Origin: Bradyrhizobium manausense
Lineage (GTDB): Bacteria; Pseudomonadota; Alphaproteobacteria; Rhizobiales; Xanthobacteraceae
Length of the DNA: 64,000 nt
Assembly: GCF_018130615.1 (NCBI RefSeq)
Contig: NZ_JAFCKB010000002.1
Location: 513,759 to 577,758 of the forward strand
Direction of reading: 5' to 3'
A model generated the notes under the pieces. It was not told where the DNA came from. It ran no database searches and saw only the letters and a list, made by a program, of their open reading frames with translations. Every line of letters starts with the position of its first letter. Position 1 is the first letter of the stretch. This document shows positions 43,218-52,257 of the stretch, in pieces. The translations under genes and the position numbers were made by a program.

Positions 43218-44336
43218 ATGGCGGTGGAGAAGAGCAGCCAGCAGCCCGGCGGAACGGGCCGCGATCCCGACGATCCGATGTTGTGGCCGTTTGCGGCGGC
43301 ACGGCTCGCGATGGACGCCTGCCTCTGGTGGCTGGAGCGCAGGCCGGTGGAGCAGGCCGAGGACGAGCTCCCCTGGACCACGCCAGCCACCGTGGCGCTG
43401 GAGCTTGCCACCATGCGCCTGCGCGATTGCTCGCGGACGCGATCCGGCCAGCCGGCGCTGGTCTGCGCGCCCTATGCGCTGCATCGGGCGCTGATCGCCG
43501 ATTTTGCGCCCGGCCACAGCGTGGTGCAGTCGCTGCAAGATGGCGGCATCGATCGGATCTATCTCACCGACTGGCGCTCGGCCTCGCCTGACATGCGCTA
43601 TCTCTCGATCGACAGCTATCTGTCCGATCTCAATGTCGCCGTCGACGAAATCGGCGCACCGGTCGATCTGGTCGGCCTGTGCCAGGGCGGCTGGCTGTCG
43701 TTGCTCTATGCGGCGCGCTATCCGGCCAAGGTGCGGCGGCTCGTCCTGGTCGGCGCGCCGGTCGATCTCTCGGTCGAGTCGAGGCTCGCGCAACTCGCCC
43801 GCAACGCGCCCGAGATGGTCTACGACCAGCTCGTTGCGCGCGGCGGCGGCAACGTCAGTGGCGAAGAGATGCTGCATGTCTGGTCGAAAGCGCCTGACCA
43901 CAACGACATCGCGGCGGCGTTGCAGAGAGATCTCTCGGACAAGGAGGGGACGGCCCTGCTCGAACGCTTCGATCGCTGGAACACCGAGACGCTCAACCTG
44001 CCGGGCGCCTACTATCTCCAGATCGTCAACTGGATCTTTCGGGAGAACAGGATCGCAGCAGGCAATTTCACAGCGCTCGGCCGCGCCATTGAGCTGAAGG
44101 ACATCAAGGCGCCGCTGTTTCTGCTGGCCGGGCTCGACGACGATGTCGTTCCGGCCGTGCAGGCGCTTGCGACGGCCAGCCTCATCGGCACGCAGCCGGC
44201 TTTCGTCGCTGCGGCGTCCGAGCCCAGCACCCATCTCGGCCTGTTCATGGGCGCGCGGACTCACGCCCATGCCTGGCCCCGGATCGCTGAATGGCTGCGG
44301 GATGACCTTTCCAGCGTGCTGGCACGAAGCGCCTGA
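43218..44336 (+). CDS. PhaC-like alpha/beta hydrolase (short PHA synthase relative)
   Basis: 372 aa. Lipase-like box GLCQGGW with Cys155 as nucleophile, which is the hallmark of polyhydroxyalkanoate synthases (most hydrolases have Ser). It is preceded by RIYLTDWRSASPDMRYLSID and followed by LVLVGAPVDLS. Catalytic Asp is likely in LAGLDDDVVPA and His in PSTHLGLFMG. The length is close to class III PhaC (about 355 aa) rather than class I (about 590 aa). It starts 14 nt after pncA. It may polymerise or cleave hydroxyacyl chains; activity cannot be inferred from sequence. Confidence 0.78.
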   Translation: MAVEKSSQQPGGTGRDPDDPMLWPFAAARLAMDACLWWLERRPVEQAEDELPWTTPATVALELATMRLRDCSRTRSGQPALVCAPYALHRALIADFAPGHSVVQSLQDGGIDRIYLTDWRSASPDMRYLSIDSYLSDLNVAVDEIGAPVDLVGLCQGGWLSLLYAARYPAKVRRLVLVGAPVDLSVESRLAQLARNAPEMVYDQLVARGGGNVSGEEMLHVWSKAPDHNDIAAALQRDLSDKEGTALLERFDRWNTETLNLPGAYYLQIVNWIFRENRIAAGNFTALGRAIELKDIKAPLFLLAGLDDDVVPAVQALATASLIGTQPAFVAAASEPSTHLGLFMGARTHAHAWPRIAEWLRDDLSSVLARSA

Positions 44337-44484
44337 CGCTACCGAACAGGCCGGCGAAGCTGCAAATCCGTTATGCATGATGGCGGATGGCCTGCACGGG
44401 GCCCGGCCGATGGGCTAGATAAGAGTCCGGAGCCGGCTGCAGTCGGCTTGCGACAAGATTCAAGATTTAAGGGTTCTTTGCGCG

Positions 44485-46518
44485 ATGAGCTTCCACTCGA
44501 TCTACGCCCACGGATTTGCGCGCGTGGCGGCCTGCGTCACCACCTCTCATGTGGCCGATCCCACGGCCAATGCGAAGGCGATCCTGACAGCTGCGGGGGC
44601 CTGCCATGACCAGTCGGTGGCGGTTGCCGTGTTTCCTGAGCTGTGCCTGTCCGGCTATGCGATCGAAGATCTGGTGAAGCAGGACCCGCTGCTTGACGCG
44701 GTCGAGCGCGGCCTCGTCGCGATCGCCGAAGCCTCCTCCGCGCTCATGACCGTCCTGATCGTCGGTGCGCCGCTGCGCTTCGGTCATCGCATCTACAATT
44801 GTGCCGTCGTCATTCATCGCGGCAACGTGCTTGGCGTCGTGCCCAAGAGCTATTTGCCGACCTATCGCGAATTCTACGAGGGGCGGCATTTCGCCTCCGG
44901 CACCGGCATCGCCGGTGAGGCCGTCGCCATCGGCACGTTTCGCGCCCCGTTCGGGACCGACCTGCTGTTTGCGGCCGACGACGTTCCGGGCCTGACCATC
45001 GGCGTCGAGATTTGCGAGGACATGTGGATCCCGGTGACGCCGGCGTCAGAACTCGCGCTTGCTGGTGCCACGGTGCTGATCAATCTCTCGGGCAGCCCGA
45101 TCACGATCGGCCGGGCGCGCTCGCGCGCCTTGCTGTGCCAGTCGACCTCGGCGCGCTGCCTTGCGGCCTATGTGTATTCCGCCGCCGGAGCAGGGGAATC
45201 CACCACCGATCTTGCCTGGGACGGCCAGACGTCGATCTACGAGAATGGCGCGCTGCTCGCCGAGGGCGAGCGGTTCCGCCAGGGCGGCCAGATCACCACC
45301 GCGGACGTCGATCTCGATCTGCTCAGGCAGGAGCGCGCCCTGATGGGCACGTTCGACGACAATCGCCGGCAGCGCGAGGGCAGCTTCCGCAAGGTCAGCT
45401 TCGCCCTGAAGCCGCCGGCCGCCGACATCGGTTTCCTTCGCAAGATCGAGCGCTTTCCATTCGTGCCGAGCGACGAAAGCCTGCTCGAGCAGGATTGCTA
45501 CGAGGCCTATAACATCCAGGTCGCCGGCCTCGTGCAGCGCATGCGCGCCACGGGCACCAGGCGCGTCGTCATCGGCGTCTCGGGCGGCCTCGACTCCACC
45601 CATGCGCTGATCGTCGCCGCCAAGGCCGTCGACCTGCTCGGTCTGCCGCGCGAAAACATTCTTGCCTATACCATGCCCGGCTTTGCCACCGGCAGCGAGA
45701 GCAAGACCAATGCACTGGCACTGATGAAAGCGCTCAAGACGACTTGGCAGGAGCTCGACATCCGCCCCACGGCGACGCAGATGCTGAAAGACATCGGTCA
45801 TCCCTTCGGTACGGGCGAGAAGGTCTACGACGTCACTTTCGAGAACGTTCAGGCAGGCCTGCGCACCGACTATCTGTTCCGGCTCGCCAATCATCATGGC
45901 GGCATCGTCATCGGCACCGGTGATCTCTCCGAGCTCGCACTCGGCTGGTGCACCTATGGCGTCGGCGACCAGATGGCGCACTACAATGTCAACGCCGGCG
46001 TGCCGAAGACGCTGATCCAGCATCTGATCCGCTGGGTGATCGCCTCGAAGCAGTTCAGCGGCGACGTGAACGGGACGTTGGCCTCGATCCTGTCGGCCGA
46101 GATCTCGCCGGAGCTGGTTCCGGTCAAGCCGGGCGAGAAGCCGCAGAGCACCGAAGCCTCCGTCGGGCCCTATGAGCTGCAGGATTTCAACCTGTTCTAC
46201 ACGCTGCGCTTCGGCCTGCGGCCGTCCAAGATCGCCTTCATGGCGTTGCACGCCTGGAAGGACGTCGCCAAGGGCGAGTGGCCGCCGGCGTTCCCGAGCG
46301 ACAAGCGCAGGGCCTACGATCTTGCCGAGATCCGCCGCTGGTTAGAGGTCTTCCTGCGTCGCTTCTTCGCGTTCAGCCAGTTCAAGCGCTCGGCGATGCC
46401 GAACGGACCAAAGGTCTCGGCCGGCGGTTCGCTGTCGCCGCGTGGCGATTGGCGTGCGCCCTCGGATTCCAGCGCGGCGGCGTGGCTGGAAGATCTCGAG
46501 CGTCACGTGCCGAAGTGA
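44485..46518 (+). CDS. nadE: Glutamine-dependent NAD+ synthetase
   Basis: 677 aa two-domain enzyme. The N-terminal nitrilase-type glutaminase has the Glu-Lys-Cys triad (VFPELCLSGYAIED, VVPKSYLPTYREFYEG, GVEICEDMWIP); the C-terminal synthetase has the PP-loop IGVSGGLDSTHALIV and MPGFATGSESKTNALALMKA, HPFGTG. It amidates nicotinate adenine dinucleotide to NAD using glutamine. With pncA upstream it connects nicotinamide salvage to NAD. Confidence 0.93.
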   Translation: MSFHSIYAHGFARVAACVTTSHVADPTANAKAILTAAGACHDQSVAVAVFPELCLSGYAIEDLVKQDPLLDAVERGLVAIAEASSALMTVLIVGAPLRFGHRIYNCAVVIHRGNVLGVVPKSYLPTYREFYEGRHFASGTGIAGEAVAIGTFRAPFGTDLLFAADDVPGLTIGVEICEDMWIPVTPASELALAGATVLINLSGSPITIGRARSRALLCQSTSARCLAAYVYSAAGAGESTTDLAWDGQTSIYENGALLAEGERFRQGGQITTADVDLDLLRQERALMGTFDDNRRQREGSFRKVSFALKPPAADIGFLRKIERFPFVPSDESLLEQDCYEAYNIQVAGLVQRMRATGTRRVVIGVSGGLDSTHALIVAAKAVDLLGLPRENILAYTMPGFATGSESKTNALALMKALKTTWQELDIRPTATQMLKDIGHPFGTGEKVYDVTFENVQAGLRTDYLFRLANHHGGIVIGTGDLSELALGWCTYGVGDQMAHYNVNAGVPKTLIQHLIRWVIASKQFSGDVNGTLASILSAEISPELVPVKPGEKPQSTEASVGPYELQDFNLFYTLRFGLRPSKIAFMALHAWKDVAKGEWPPAFPSDKRRAYDLAEIRRWLEVFLRRFFAFSQFKRSAMPNGPKVSAGGSLSPRGDWRAPSDSSAAAWLEDLERHVPK

Positions 46519-46555
46519 TCGATGTGCGCGTTTCCGATGGTGGGGAGATGATCTG

Positions 46556-46939
46556 ATGTCCGGCGGGGGCGGATCAGAAGCGGGTGACGAAACCAGGGTC
46601 GTCAACGGCCTCTACATCTTCGACATCGAAATGCGCGATGGAAAGCGCGGGCAGGCGAGGGGCGTGGTTGTGCTCTGCGACGGACGCATCATGGGCGGAG
46701 ACAGCTATTTCTATTACACCGGCAGCTACACGTTCCGGAACGGCAAGTGGCGCGGCGACATGATCGTCAATCAGCATACCGAAGCCGTCGGCCGGAAGCT
46801 TGCGTTCGGAGGCAGGGAAGTTACTTGCGGCTTCTCGGGTGACTATTCCGCCGGCGGTGCCGTGGTCGAAGGCATGGCGCTGGTTGGCAAGACCAGCGTG
46901 ACCTTCACGGCGCGGCTGACGCTCATGGACGCGATGTAA
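46556..46939 (+). CDS. GrlR-like regulatory-fold protein
   Basis: 127 aa. VVNGLYIFDIEMRDGKRGQA, GVVVLCDGRIMGGDSYFYYT and GSYTFRNGKWRGDMIVNQHT match the small beta-barrel of GrlR, known as a negative regulator of type III secretion genes in attaching/effacing E. coli. Many alphaproteobacteria carry GrlR homologues with unknown partners. ATG 46556 has GGGGAG 9 nt upstream. It starts 37 bp after nadE. Confidence 0.75.
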   Translation: MSGGGGSEAGDETRVVNGLYIFDIEMRDGKRGQARGVVVLCDGRIMGGDSYFYYTGSYTFRNGKWRGDMIVNQHTEAVGRKLAFGGREVTCGFSGDYSAGGAVVEGMALVGKTSVTFTARLTLMDAM

Positions 46940-47048
46940 GCGCGACCTGATCTGCTCTCCTTGGTGGAATAGCGACGTTCCTGCTCAGGAACATTCGGAC
47001 CGACAGGACGTTCGCGTCTGTTGTTGCGAATTGTCGAGGAGAGGGACC

Positions 47049-48320
47049 ATGCGTAAGCACTTGATGTTATCGACCGCCGCCTTTGGACTTATGCTCGCAT
47101 CCGGCGTCGCCTATGCCCAGGCACCCGGTGAACGCAAAGACGAGCCGAGGCGGACTGAGGAACCGGCGAAGGGCGCAGCGTCCCAGCACGGTGGAGCAGC
47201 CCAAGAGCGCGCCCCGGAACGCGTTCAAGAGCGCGCGCAGGGCGCCCGGGAGCGGCTGCAGGGTGCAGGCCGCGAGGAGAAAGGCGGCGCGGTCAAGCAC
47301 GAGGCCAACGAGGACAAACGCCAGCCCGCCACGGCTGCCGAGCGCAACTCACCGAATGCGAAGGAGCAGGCACAAGAGTCCCGCGGACCATCGAAAGACC
47401 GCGACCGGGAAGCCGACAGCGCGAAACCGGGACGCGACGCCGATAAGGGCCGCGCTGAGACGAAGCAGGACAAGTCTGCGCCGCCGAAATCAACGGCAGA
47501 GTCCGAGAAGTCAAAGAGCGGTCCCACCGGCCAGCAGAACGAGCGCGCGGGAGCGGCAGTCAACCAGGGCGAGCATAATCAGAGCCAGCCTCCGCGCAAC
47601 GCGGCAGAGCAGCAGCCTGCGCAACAGAGCAACCGGCCTGCCACTGCAACCGACACCAGCCGGACGCCGCCGACCAACAGCGCACAGGGCGCGCCGTCTC
47701 AAACCGGAACCCAGACCAATCAAGCCAATCAAACAACGCAGACCAACACGCAAGTCAGCCAGCAGACCCGCGTGAACTCCGAGAAGCAGGTGCAAATCTC
47801 GGAAAGATTCAGCCGCGAGCGCCTGGCGCAACCGGAGCATAACTTGAACATTTCGATCCGGGTCGGCGAGACGATCCCCTCGCGCGTGCATCTCTACCGG
47901 CTGCCGCCCGAGATCGTTTCGATCGAGCCCGAATATCGGGATTACGAGTATTTCGCGACGGATGATGACGTCGTCATCGTCGAGCCGCGAACGCATCGCA
48001 TCGTCAGCCAGGTGCCCCGCGACCCGTCTCGGGCGCGCGCGCAAATGGGCGGCGGTTCTTCATCGAGCATGGCGGCCGCCGGCGGCAGCAGCAATGTGAA
48101 TTGCCGGATCATGCGGCGCGACGCCTCCGGCAACGTCGCCGAAGCCGAGCCGTCGACCGTCGGGTCAACCGCACGCACGGACTCCTTGAGCGTGACGGTT
48201 CAGATGCCGGACGGCAGCGCGTCCGCGCCGATCGCGCTTGGGGCCGCCACTGGCGATATCGTGGTCGCGACGCAAGGGCAGGGCGACTGCACGGTGACGA
48301 TCGAGCCGCAAACGCGCTGA
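47049..48320 (+). CDS. Exported DUF1236 protein with long disordered region
   Basis: 423 aa. Signal peptide (LMLSTAAFGLMLASGVAYAQ), about 230 residues rich in Gln, Arg, Glu, Lys and Ala (low complexity), and a DUF1236 segment RVHLYRLPPEIVSIEPEYRD with YFATDDDVVIVEPRTHRIVS. After that come further Ser/Gly-rich and beta-type residues ending DIVVATQGQGDCTVTIEPQT. DUF1236 proteins are cell-envelope proteins of unknown role in rhizobia. The size is unusually large because of the disordered part. Confidence 0.78.
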   Translation: MRKHLMLSTAAFGLMLASGVAYAQAPGERKDEPRRTEEPAKGAASQHGGAAQERAPERVQERAQGARERLQGAGREEKGGAVKHEANEDKRQPATAAERNSPNAKEQAQESRGPSKDRDREADSAKPGRDADKGRAETKQDKSAPPKSTAESEKSKSGPTGQQNERAGAAVNQGEHNQSQPPRNAAEQQPAQQSNRPATATDTSRTPPTNSAQGAPSQTGTQTNQANQTTQTNTQVSQQTRVNSEKQVQISERFSRERLAQPEHNLNISIRVGETIPSRVHLYRLPPEIVSIEPEYRDYEYFATDDDVVIVEPRTHRIVSQVPRDPSRARAQMGGGSSSSMAAAGGSSNVNCRIMRRDASGNVAEAEPSTVGSTARTDSLSVTVQMPDGSASAPIALGAATGDIVVATQGQGDCTVTIEPQTR

Positions 48321-48786
48321 CGGCCTGGGTTGGCAAGACAGCACCAAAACGACTTCGCGCCGCGCGGCTCATACAGCCGGCGGCGCGAAGTTGCGTTCGA
48401 TTTAGAAAGTTCCGAGGTCCGGAGTGCCTAGGAGTCCGGACCTCGTCACCTTGCCCCAGCCTTCAATCCCCCGCCCCATGTGGTCCCCCAACCCCGTGGT
48501 GCGCGATCAGAGGGTGATGCCCGTGGAAGTGGCCGCCGATCGATGTCCCGCGATGTACGCGAGATGTGGCTAGGATTCCATTCCGGGTCACTACGGACGC
48601 AAACACACTTGATCCGCGCGCGGATGCGTGCGTCTGCCCGTGCTTCGCTTCTGCCCCGAGATCGATGCAGGCGCGCGACAGGATGTCCACATCTCGCCAG
48701 TGCTACGCAACCTTCATTTCACGGCCCTGTCATTGAACTGGTCTAGCGCTGCTCCCCGTCATCGCTGACGATCAAGGGAGCAAGCC
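48321..48786. other. Intergenic interval with two hairpins
   Basis: No convincing gene. A hairpin at 48352-48391 (arms ACTTCGCGC and GCGCGAAGT with an inner GGCT/AGCC pair) and another at 48413-48445 (11-bp arms CGAGGTCCGGA / TCCGGACCTCG) probably terminate the DUF1236 gene. A short His/Gly-rich frame on the minus strand (48463-48690) has no start signals. Confidence 0.55.
48352..48391 (+). terminator. Hairpin after the DUF1236 gene
   Basis: 9-bp outer arms ACTTCGCGC/GCGCGAAGT with further inner pairing, 31 bp after the stop codon. It is followed by a second 11-bp hairpin at 48413-48445. Confidence 0.55.
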
Positions 48787-49602
48787 ATGTCGAAGCCGGT
48801 GTTGGGCGCCGCACTGTCCATCAAATCGATCCCCGCTCACCGCGATTGGCTTCTCGAACGGCAGCGCGATCTCGAAATTCAGGACTTCTTCCGCGCCGAC
48901 CTGCTCGATGGCGACTGGCGAAGTGCGGCCACCGATATCAAGCAGATGCTGGCTGGCCATACCGGGCGCCTCGGCATTCACGGCCCGTTCTGGGGCTTCA
49001 AGATCGACAGCCATGATCCGATGATCCGCCAGGCGGTGACCAAGCGGCTGCTTCAGGGCCTCGATGCCGCGGAATTCCTCGGCGCGACGCAGATGGTGGT
49101 GCATTCACCGTTCACGACCTGGGACCACAACAATCTCGATCTCTATCCGGACAACCGCGCCAACATCGTCGAGCGCGTCAAGGCGACGCTCGCCGAGGTG
49201 ATCGCGCGCGCCGAAACCGTCGGCTGCGAGATCGTCATCGAGAACATCGAAGACAAGGATCCGCGCGATCGCGTGCGTCTCGCCAAGGCGCTCGAGAGCA
49301 GCAAGGTCCGCGTCTCGCTCGACACCGGCCACGCCAATTACGCCCATATCTCCACCGGTGCGCCGCCGGTTGATTATTACGTCGAAACCGCCGGCGATAT
49401 GCTGACGCATGTGCACCTCCAGGACACCGATGGTTTCGCCGATCGGCACTGGGCGCCGGGCGAGGGAAACATCCCCTGGGTTGCCGTGTTCCGCGCCCTT
49501 GGCCGGCTGAATTCCAATCCGCGGCTGATCCTCGAGCTGCGCAATCACGACGACGTCCGCGCGGGCGCCGCCCATCTCACCGCGCTCGGTCTCGCCGAAT
49601 AA
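48787..49602 (+). CDS. Sugar phosphate isomerase/epimerase (xylose-isomerase-like TIM barrel)
   Basis: 271 aa. AP-endonuclease-2-like fold: RLGIHGPFWGFKIDSHDPMI, FLGATQMVVHSPFTTW, CEIVIENIEDKDPRDRV, VRVSLDTGHANY, MLTHVHLQDTDGFADRHWAP and GEGNIPW, which supply the His, Glu, Asp and His metal ligands expected of the fold. It acts on a sugar or sugar-like hydroxy acid; substrate unknown. It begins an operon with a peptide-type ABC importer, so the imported ligand may be a glycosylated or sugar-related compound (inference). Confidence 0.85.
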   Translation: MSKPVLGAALSIKSIPAHRDWLLERQRDLEIQDFFRADLLDGDWRSAATDIKQMLAGHTGRLGIHGPFWGFKIDSHDPMIRQAVTKRLLQGLDAAEFLGATQMVVHSPFTTWDHNNLDLYPDNRANIVERVKATLAEVIARAETVGCEIVIENIEDKDPRDRVRLAKALESSKVRVSLDTGHANYAHISTGAPPVDYYVETAGDMLTHVHLQDTDGFADRHWAPGEGNIPWVAVFRALGRLNSNPRLILELRNHDDVRAGAAHLTALGLAE

Positions 49603-49632
49603 ACGACATCACAGAGGGCAGGGGTCATCGCC

Positions 49633-51270
49633 ATGAGCAAGCTCACACGTCGCGCCATCTTGAAATCAGGCGGCGCTGCCGCCGGCACGCTGCTGCTGCC
49701 GCGTTTCGCCATCGGACAGACCGACAACCGTCCGTCGGTGACGATCGCCGTGCAGAAGGTGACGAACGCCAACGTGCTCGACGTGCTGCGCGAGCAGTCC
49801 AATGTCGGCGAGCGTGTGTTCTTCTCCTCGATCTGGGAAGGCCTGATCTCCAAGAACTGGCGCGGCAACCTCGAGGCCGTGCCGGGCCTTGCCACCGAGT
49901 GGCGGCGCATCGACGACCAGACCGTGGAAGTGAAGCTGCGCCAGGGCGTCAAATTCCACAATGGCGACGAGCTCACGGCCGAAGACGTCGTCTTCACCTT
50001 CAGCCGCGAGCGCATGTTCGGCGAGACCGAGGCCAAGAGCCGCTCGACCATCCAGGCTTTCGAGAAGATCCCGACGCCGCGTTCGGGCAAGGAGCTGCCG
50101 CCGGATGTGCCCGCCGTCGCCCGCCGCATCTGGCCGGATTTGGTACGTGTCGACGCCGTCGACAAATATACGGTGCGCTTCTACAACGCGACGCCCGACG
50201 TCACCATTGAGGGCCGGCTGTCGCGCTATGGCTCCGACATCGCCAACCGCCGCGCTTGGGACGAAGCCGCGAGCTATCTCGATTGGGCGCGCAAGCCGAT
50301 CACCACCGGCCCGTACAAGGTCGTCGAGCTCAAGCCCGACGTGTCGCTGACGCTGGAAGCTCACGACGAATATTGGGGAGGCCGTCCGCCGCTCAAGCGC
50401 ATCCGCTTCCTCGAAGTCCCCGAGGTCGCAAGCCGCATCAACGGACTGCTCTCGGGCGAATACCAGTTCGCCTGCGACATCCCGCCGGACCAGATCGCGG
50501 GCATCGAGAAGAATGCCGCGTTCGAAGTGCAGGGCGGCACCATCCTCAATCACCGCCTGACGGTGTTCGACAAGAACCATGCACAGCTCGCCAATCCGCT
50601 GGTGCGGCGCGCCTTCACCCATGCTATTGACCGCCAGGCCATCGTCGACAGTTTGTGGGCCGGCCGTACCCGCGTGCCGAAGGGCCTACAGTGGGAATTT
50701 TACGGCGACATGTTCAACGCCGACTGGAGCGTGCCGGCCTACGATCCGAAGCTCGCGCAGGAGCTGTTGAAGCAGGCCAACTACAAGGGCGATCCGATCC
50801 CGTATCGCCTGCTCAACAACTACTACACCAACCAGGTCGCGACCGCGCAGGTGCTGGTCGAGATGTGGAAGTCGGTCGGCCTCAACGTTGAGATCGAGAC
50901 CAAGGAAAACTGGTCGCAGATCATGGAGCGCGCGCCGTCCCGCGCCGTGCGCGATTGGTCGAATTCGGCCGCCTTCAACGATCCCGTGTCCTCGCTGGTC
51001 GCCCAGCACGGCCCGAACGGCCAGCAGCAGCAGATCGGCGAATGGACCAATGCCGAGCTGAACAAGCTCTCGGAATTTTTGGAGACCTCGACCGACCGCG
51101 CCGCCCGCAAGAAGGCGTTCCACCGCATGCTGGAGATCGCTGAGCGCGAGGACCCTGCTTACACGGTGCTGCACCAGAACGCGACCTTCACAGCCAAGCC
51201 GAAGTCGATCAAGTGGAAGGCATCGCCGGCGTTCGCGATGGATTTCCGCGCCGGCAATTTCGAGGCTTGA
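49633..51270 (+). CDS. Peptide-type ABC substrate-binding protein (SBP family 5, Tat-exported)
   Basis: 545 aa. Tat-type signal (SKLTRRAILKSGGAAAG, LLLPRFAIGQ). Core SBP-5 motifs: VFFSSIWEGLISKNWRGNLE, LRQGVKFHNGDELTAEDVVF, AFTHAIDRQAIVDSLWAGRT. It binds peptides or similar oligomers in the periplasm and passes them to the two permeases encoded downstream. It lies 30 bp after the isomerase gene. Confidence 0.9.
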   Translation: MSKLTRRAILKSGGAAAGTLLLPRFAIGQTDNRPSVTIAVQKVTNANVLDVLREQSNVGERVFFSSIWEGLISKNWRGNLEAVPGLATEWRRIDDQTVEVKLRQGVKFHNGDELTAEDVVFTFSRERMFGETEAKSRSTIQAFEKIPTPRSGKELPPDVPAVARRIWPDLVRVDAVDKYTVRFYNATPDVTIEGRLSRYGSDIANRRAWDEAASYLDWARKPITTGPYKVVELKPDVSLTLEAHDEYWGGRPPLKRIRFLEVPEVASRINGLLSGEYQFACDIPPDQIAGIEKNAAFEVQGGTILNHRLTVFDKNHAQLANPLVRRAFTHAIDRQAIVDSLWAGRTRVPKGLQWEFYGDMFNADWSVPAYDPKLAQELLKQANYKGDPIPYRLLNNYYTNQVATAQVLVEMWKSVGLNVEIETKENWSQIMERAPSRAVRDWSNSAAFNDPVSSLVAQHGPNGQQQQIGEWTNAELNKLSEFLETSTDRAARKKAFHRMLEIAEREDPAYTVLHQNATFTAKPKSIKWKASPAFAMDFRAGNFEA

Positions 51271-51273
51271 GGC

Positions 51274-52257
51274 GTGGCGCCGCTGGTCAACATTGAAGGC
51301 CTCCGCGTCGCCTTTGGCGGCGTGCCGGTCCTGCGCGGCGTTGATCTCACTCTTGGCAAGGGCGAGGCCTTGGGCCTCGTCGGCGAGTCGGGCTCGGGCA
51401 AATCGGTGACCTGGCTCGCCGCGCTCGGCCTGCTTCCGCGGCATGCGAAGGTTTCGGGCTCGGTCAGCCTTGACGGGCGCGAGATCCTCGGCGCGCCGGC
51501 CTCCCTGCTCGACCAGATCAGGGGCGGGCGGGTCGCCATGATCTTCCAGGATCCGGCGAGCGCGCTTAATCCGGTGCTGACCATCCGCAAGCAGCTCTGC
51601 GAGGCGCTCGCCCTGCATCGCGATCTCTCGGGCAAGACGGTGAAGGCAGAGGCACTGCGCCTGCTCAATCTCGTCGGCATTCCCGATGCGGCGCGGCGGC
51701 TCGCCGCCTATCCGCATGAATTCTCCGGCGGTCAGGTCCAGCGCATCATGATCGCGATGGCGCTCGCCGGAAATCCCGATCTGCTGATCGCGGACGAGCC
51801 GACGACTGCGCTGGACGCCACCATCCAGGCGCAGATTTTGGAGCTGCTCTCCACCGTTCGCCGCGAGATGGGCATGGCAATGGTCCTGATCAGCCACGAT
51901 CTCGGCGTCGTCGCCGAGAATTGCGACCGCGTCGCGGTGATGTATGCCGGCCGTATCGTCGAGCAGGCCCCCGCCAACCAGCTGTTCGCCGATCCCGTGC
52001 ACCCCTATGCGCAGGGCCTGATCGGCGCGCTGCCGCCGCTCGACGGACCGCGCCGCCGTCTCACCGCCATTCCCGGCACCGTGCCCGATCCCGCGCACAT
52101 GCCTCGCGGCTGCGCATTCGCGCCGCGCTGTGTGTTCGCGGCTGAACCGTGTGGTCTTGCGGCGCCAAGCCTGGCGCCCATTGCGGACGATCGCGCCGTT
52201 GCCTGCATCCGCGCCGAAGCCTCGCGCCGCGCGCTGCTCGGGATCGCCGCCGAATGA
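51274..52257 (+). CDS. Peptide-type ABC ATPase 1 (DppD/OppD-like)
   Basis: 327 aa, GTG start at 51274, 3 nt after the binding-protein gene. Walker [17 protein letters not shown]-loop [14 protein letters not shown], signature [17 protein letters not shown], Walker [15 protein letters not shown]-loop [10 protein letters not shown], and the C-terminal oligopeptide-type Cys motif ([15 protein letters not shown]) that may bind an Fe-S cluster. It overlaps the second ATPase gene by 4 nt. Confidence 0.92.
   Translation: MAPLVNIEGLRVAFGGVPVLRGVDLTLGKGEALGLVGESGSGKSVTWLAALGLLPRHAKVSGSVSLDGREILGAPASLLDQIRGGRVAMIFQDPASALNPVLTIRKQLCEALALHRDLSGKTVKAEALRLLNLVGIPDAARRLAAYPHEFSGGQVQRIMIAMALAGNPDLLIADEPTTALDATIQAQILELLSTVRREMGMAMVLISHDLGVVAENCDRVAVMYAGRIVEQAPANQLFADPVHPYAQGLIGALPPLDGPRRRLTAIPGTVPDPAHMPRGCAFAPRCVFAAEPCGLAAPSLAPIADDRAVACIRAEASRRALLGIAAE

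Noticed and set aside
42882-44378. 498-codon minus-strand frame
   Set aside because: Antisense of pncA and the PhaC-like gene, which both show catalytic motifs.
48463-48690. Minus-strand frame with His/Gly-rich end
   Set aside because: No start signal, no signal peptide and no upstream support; kept only as a note in the interval.
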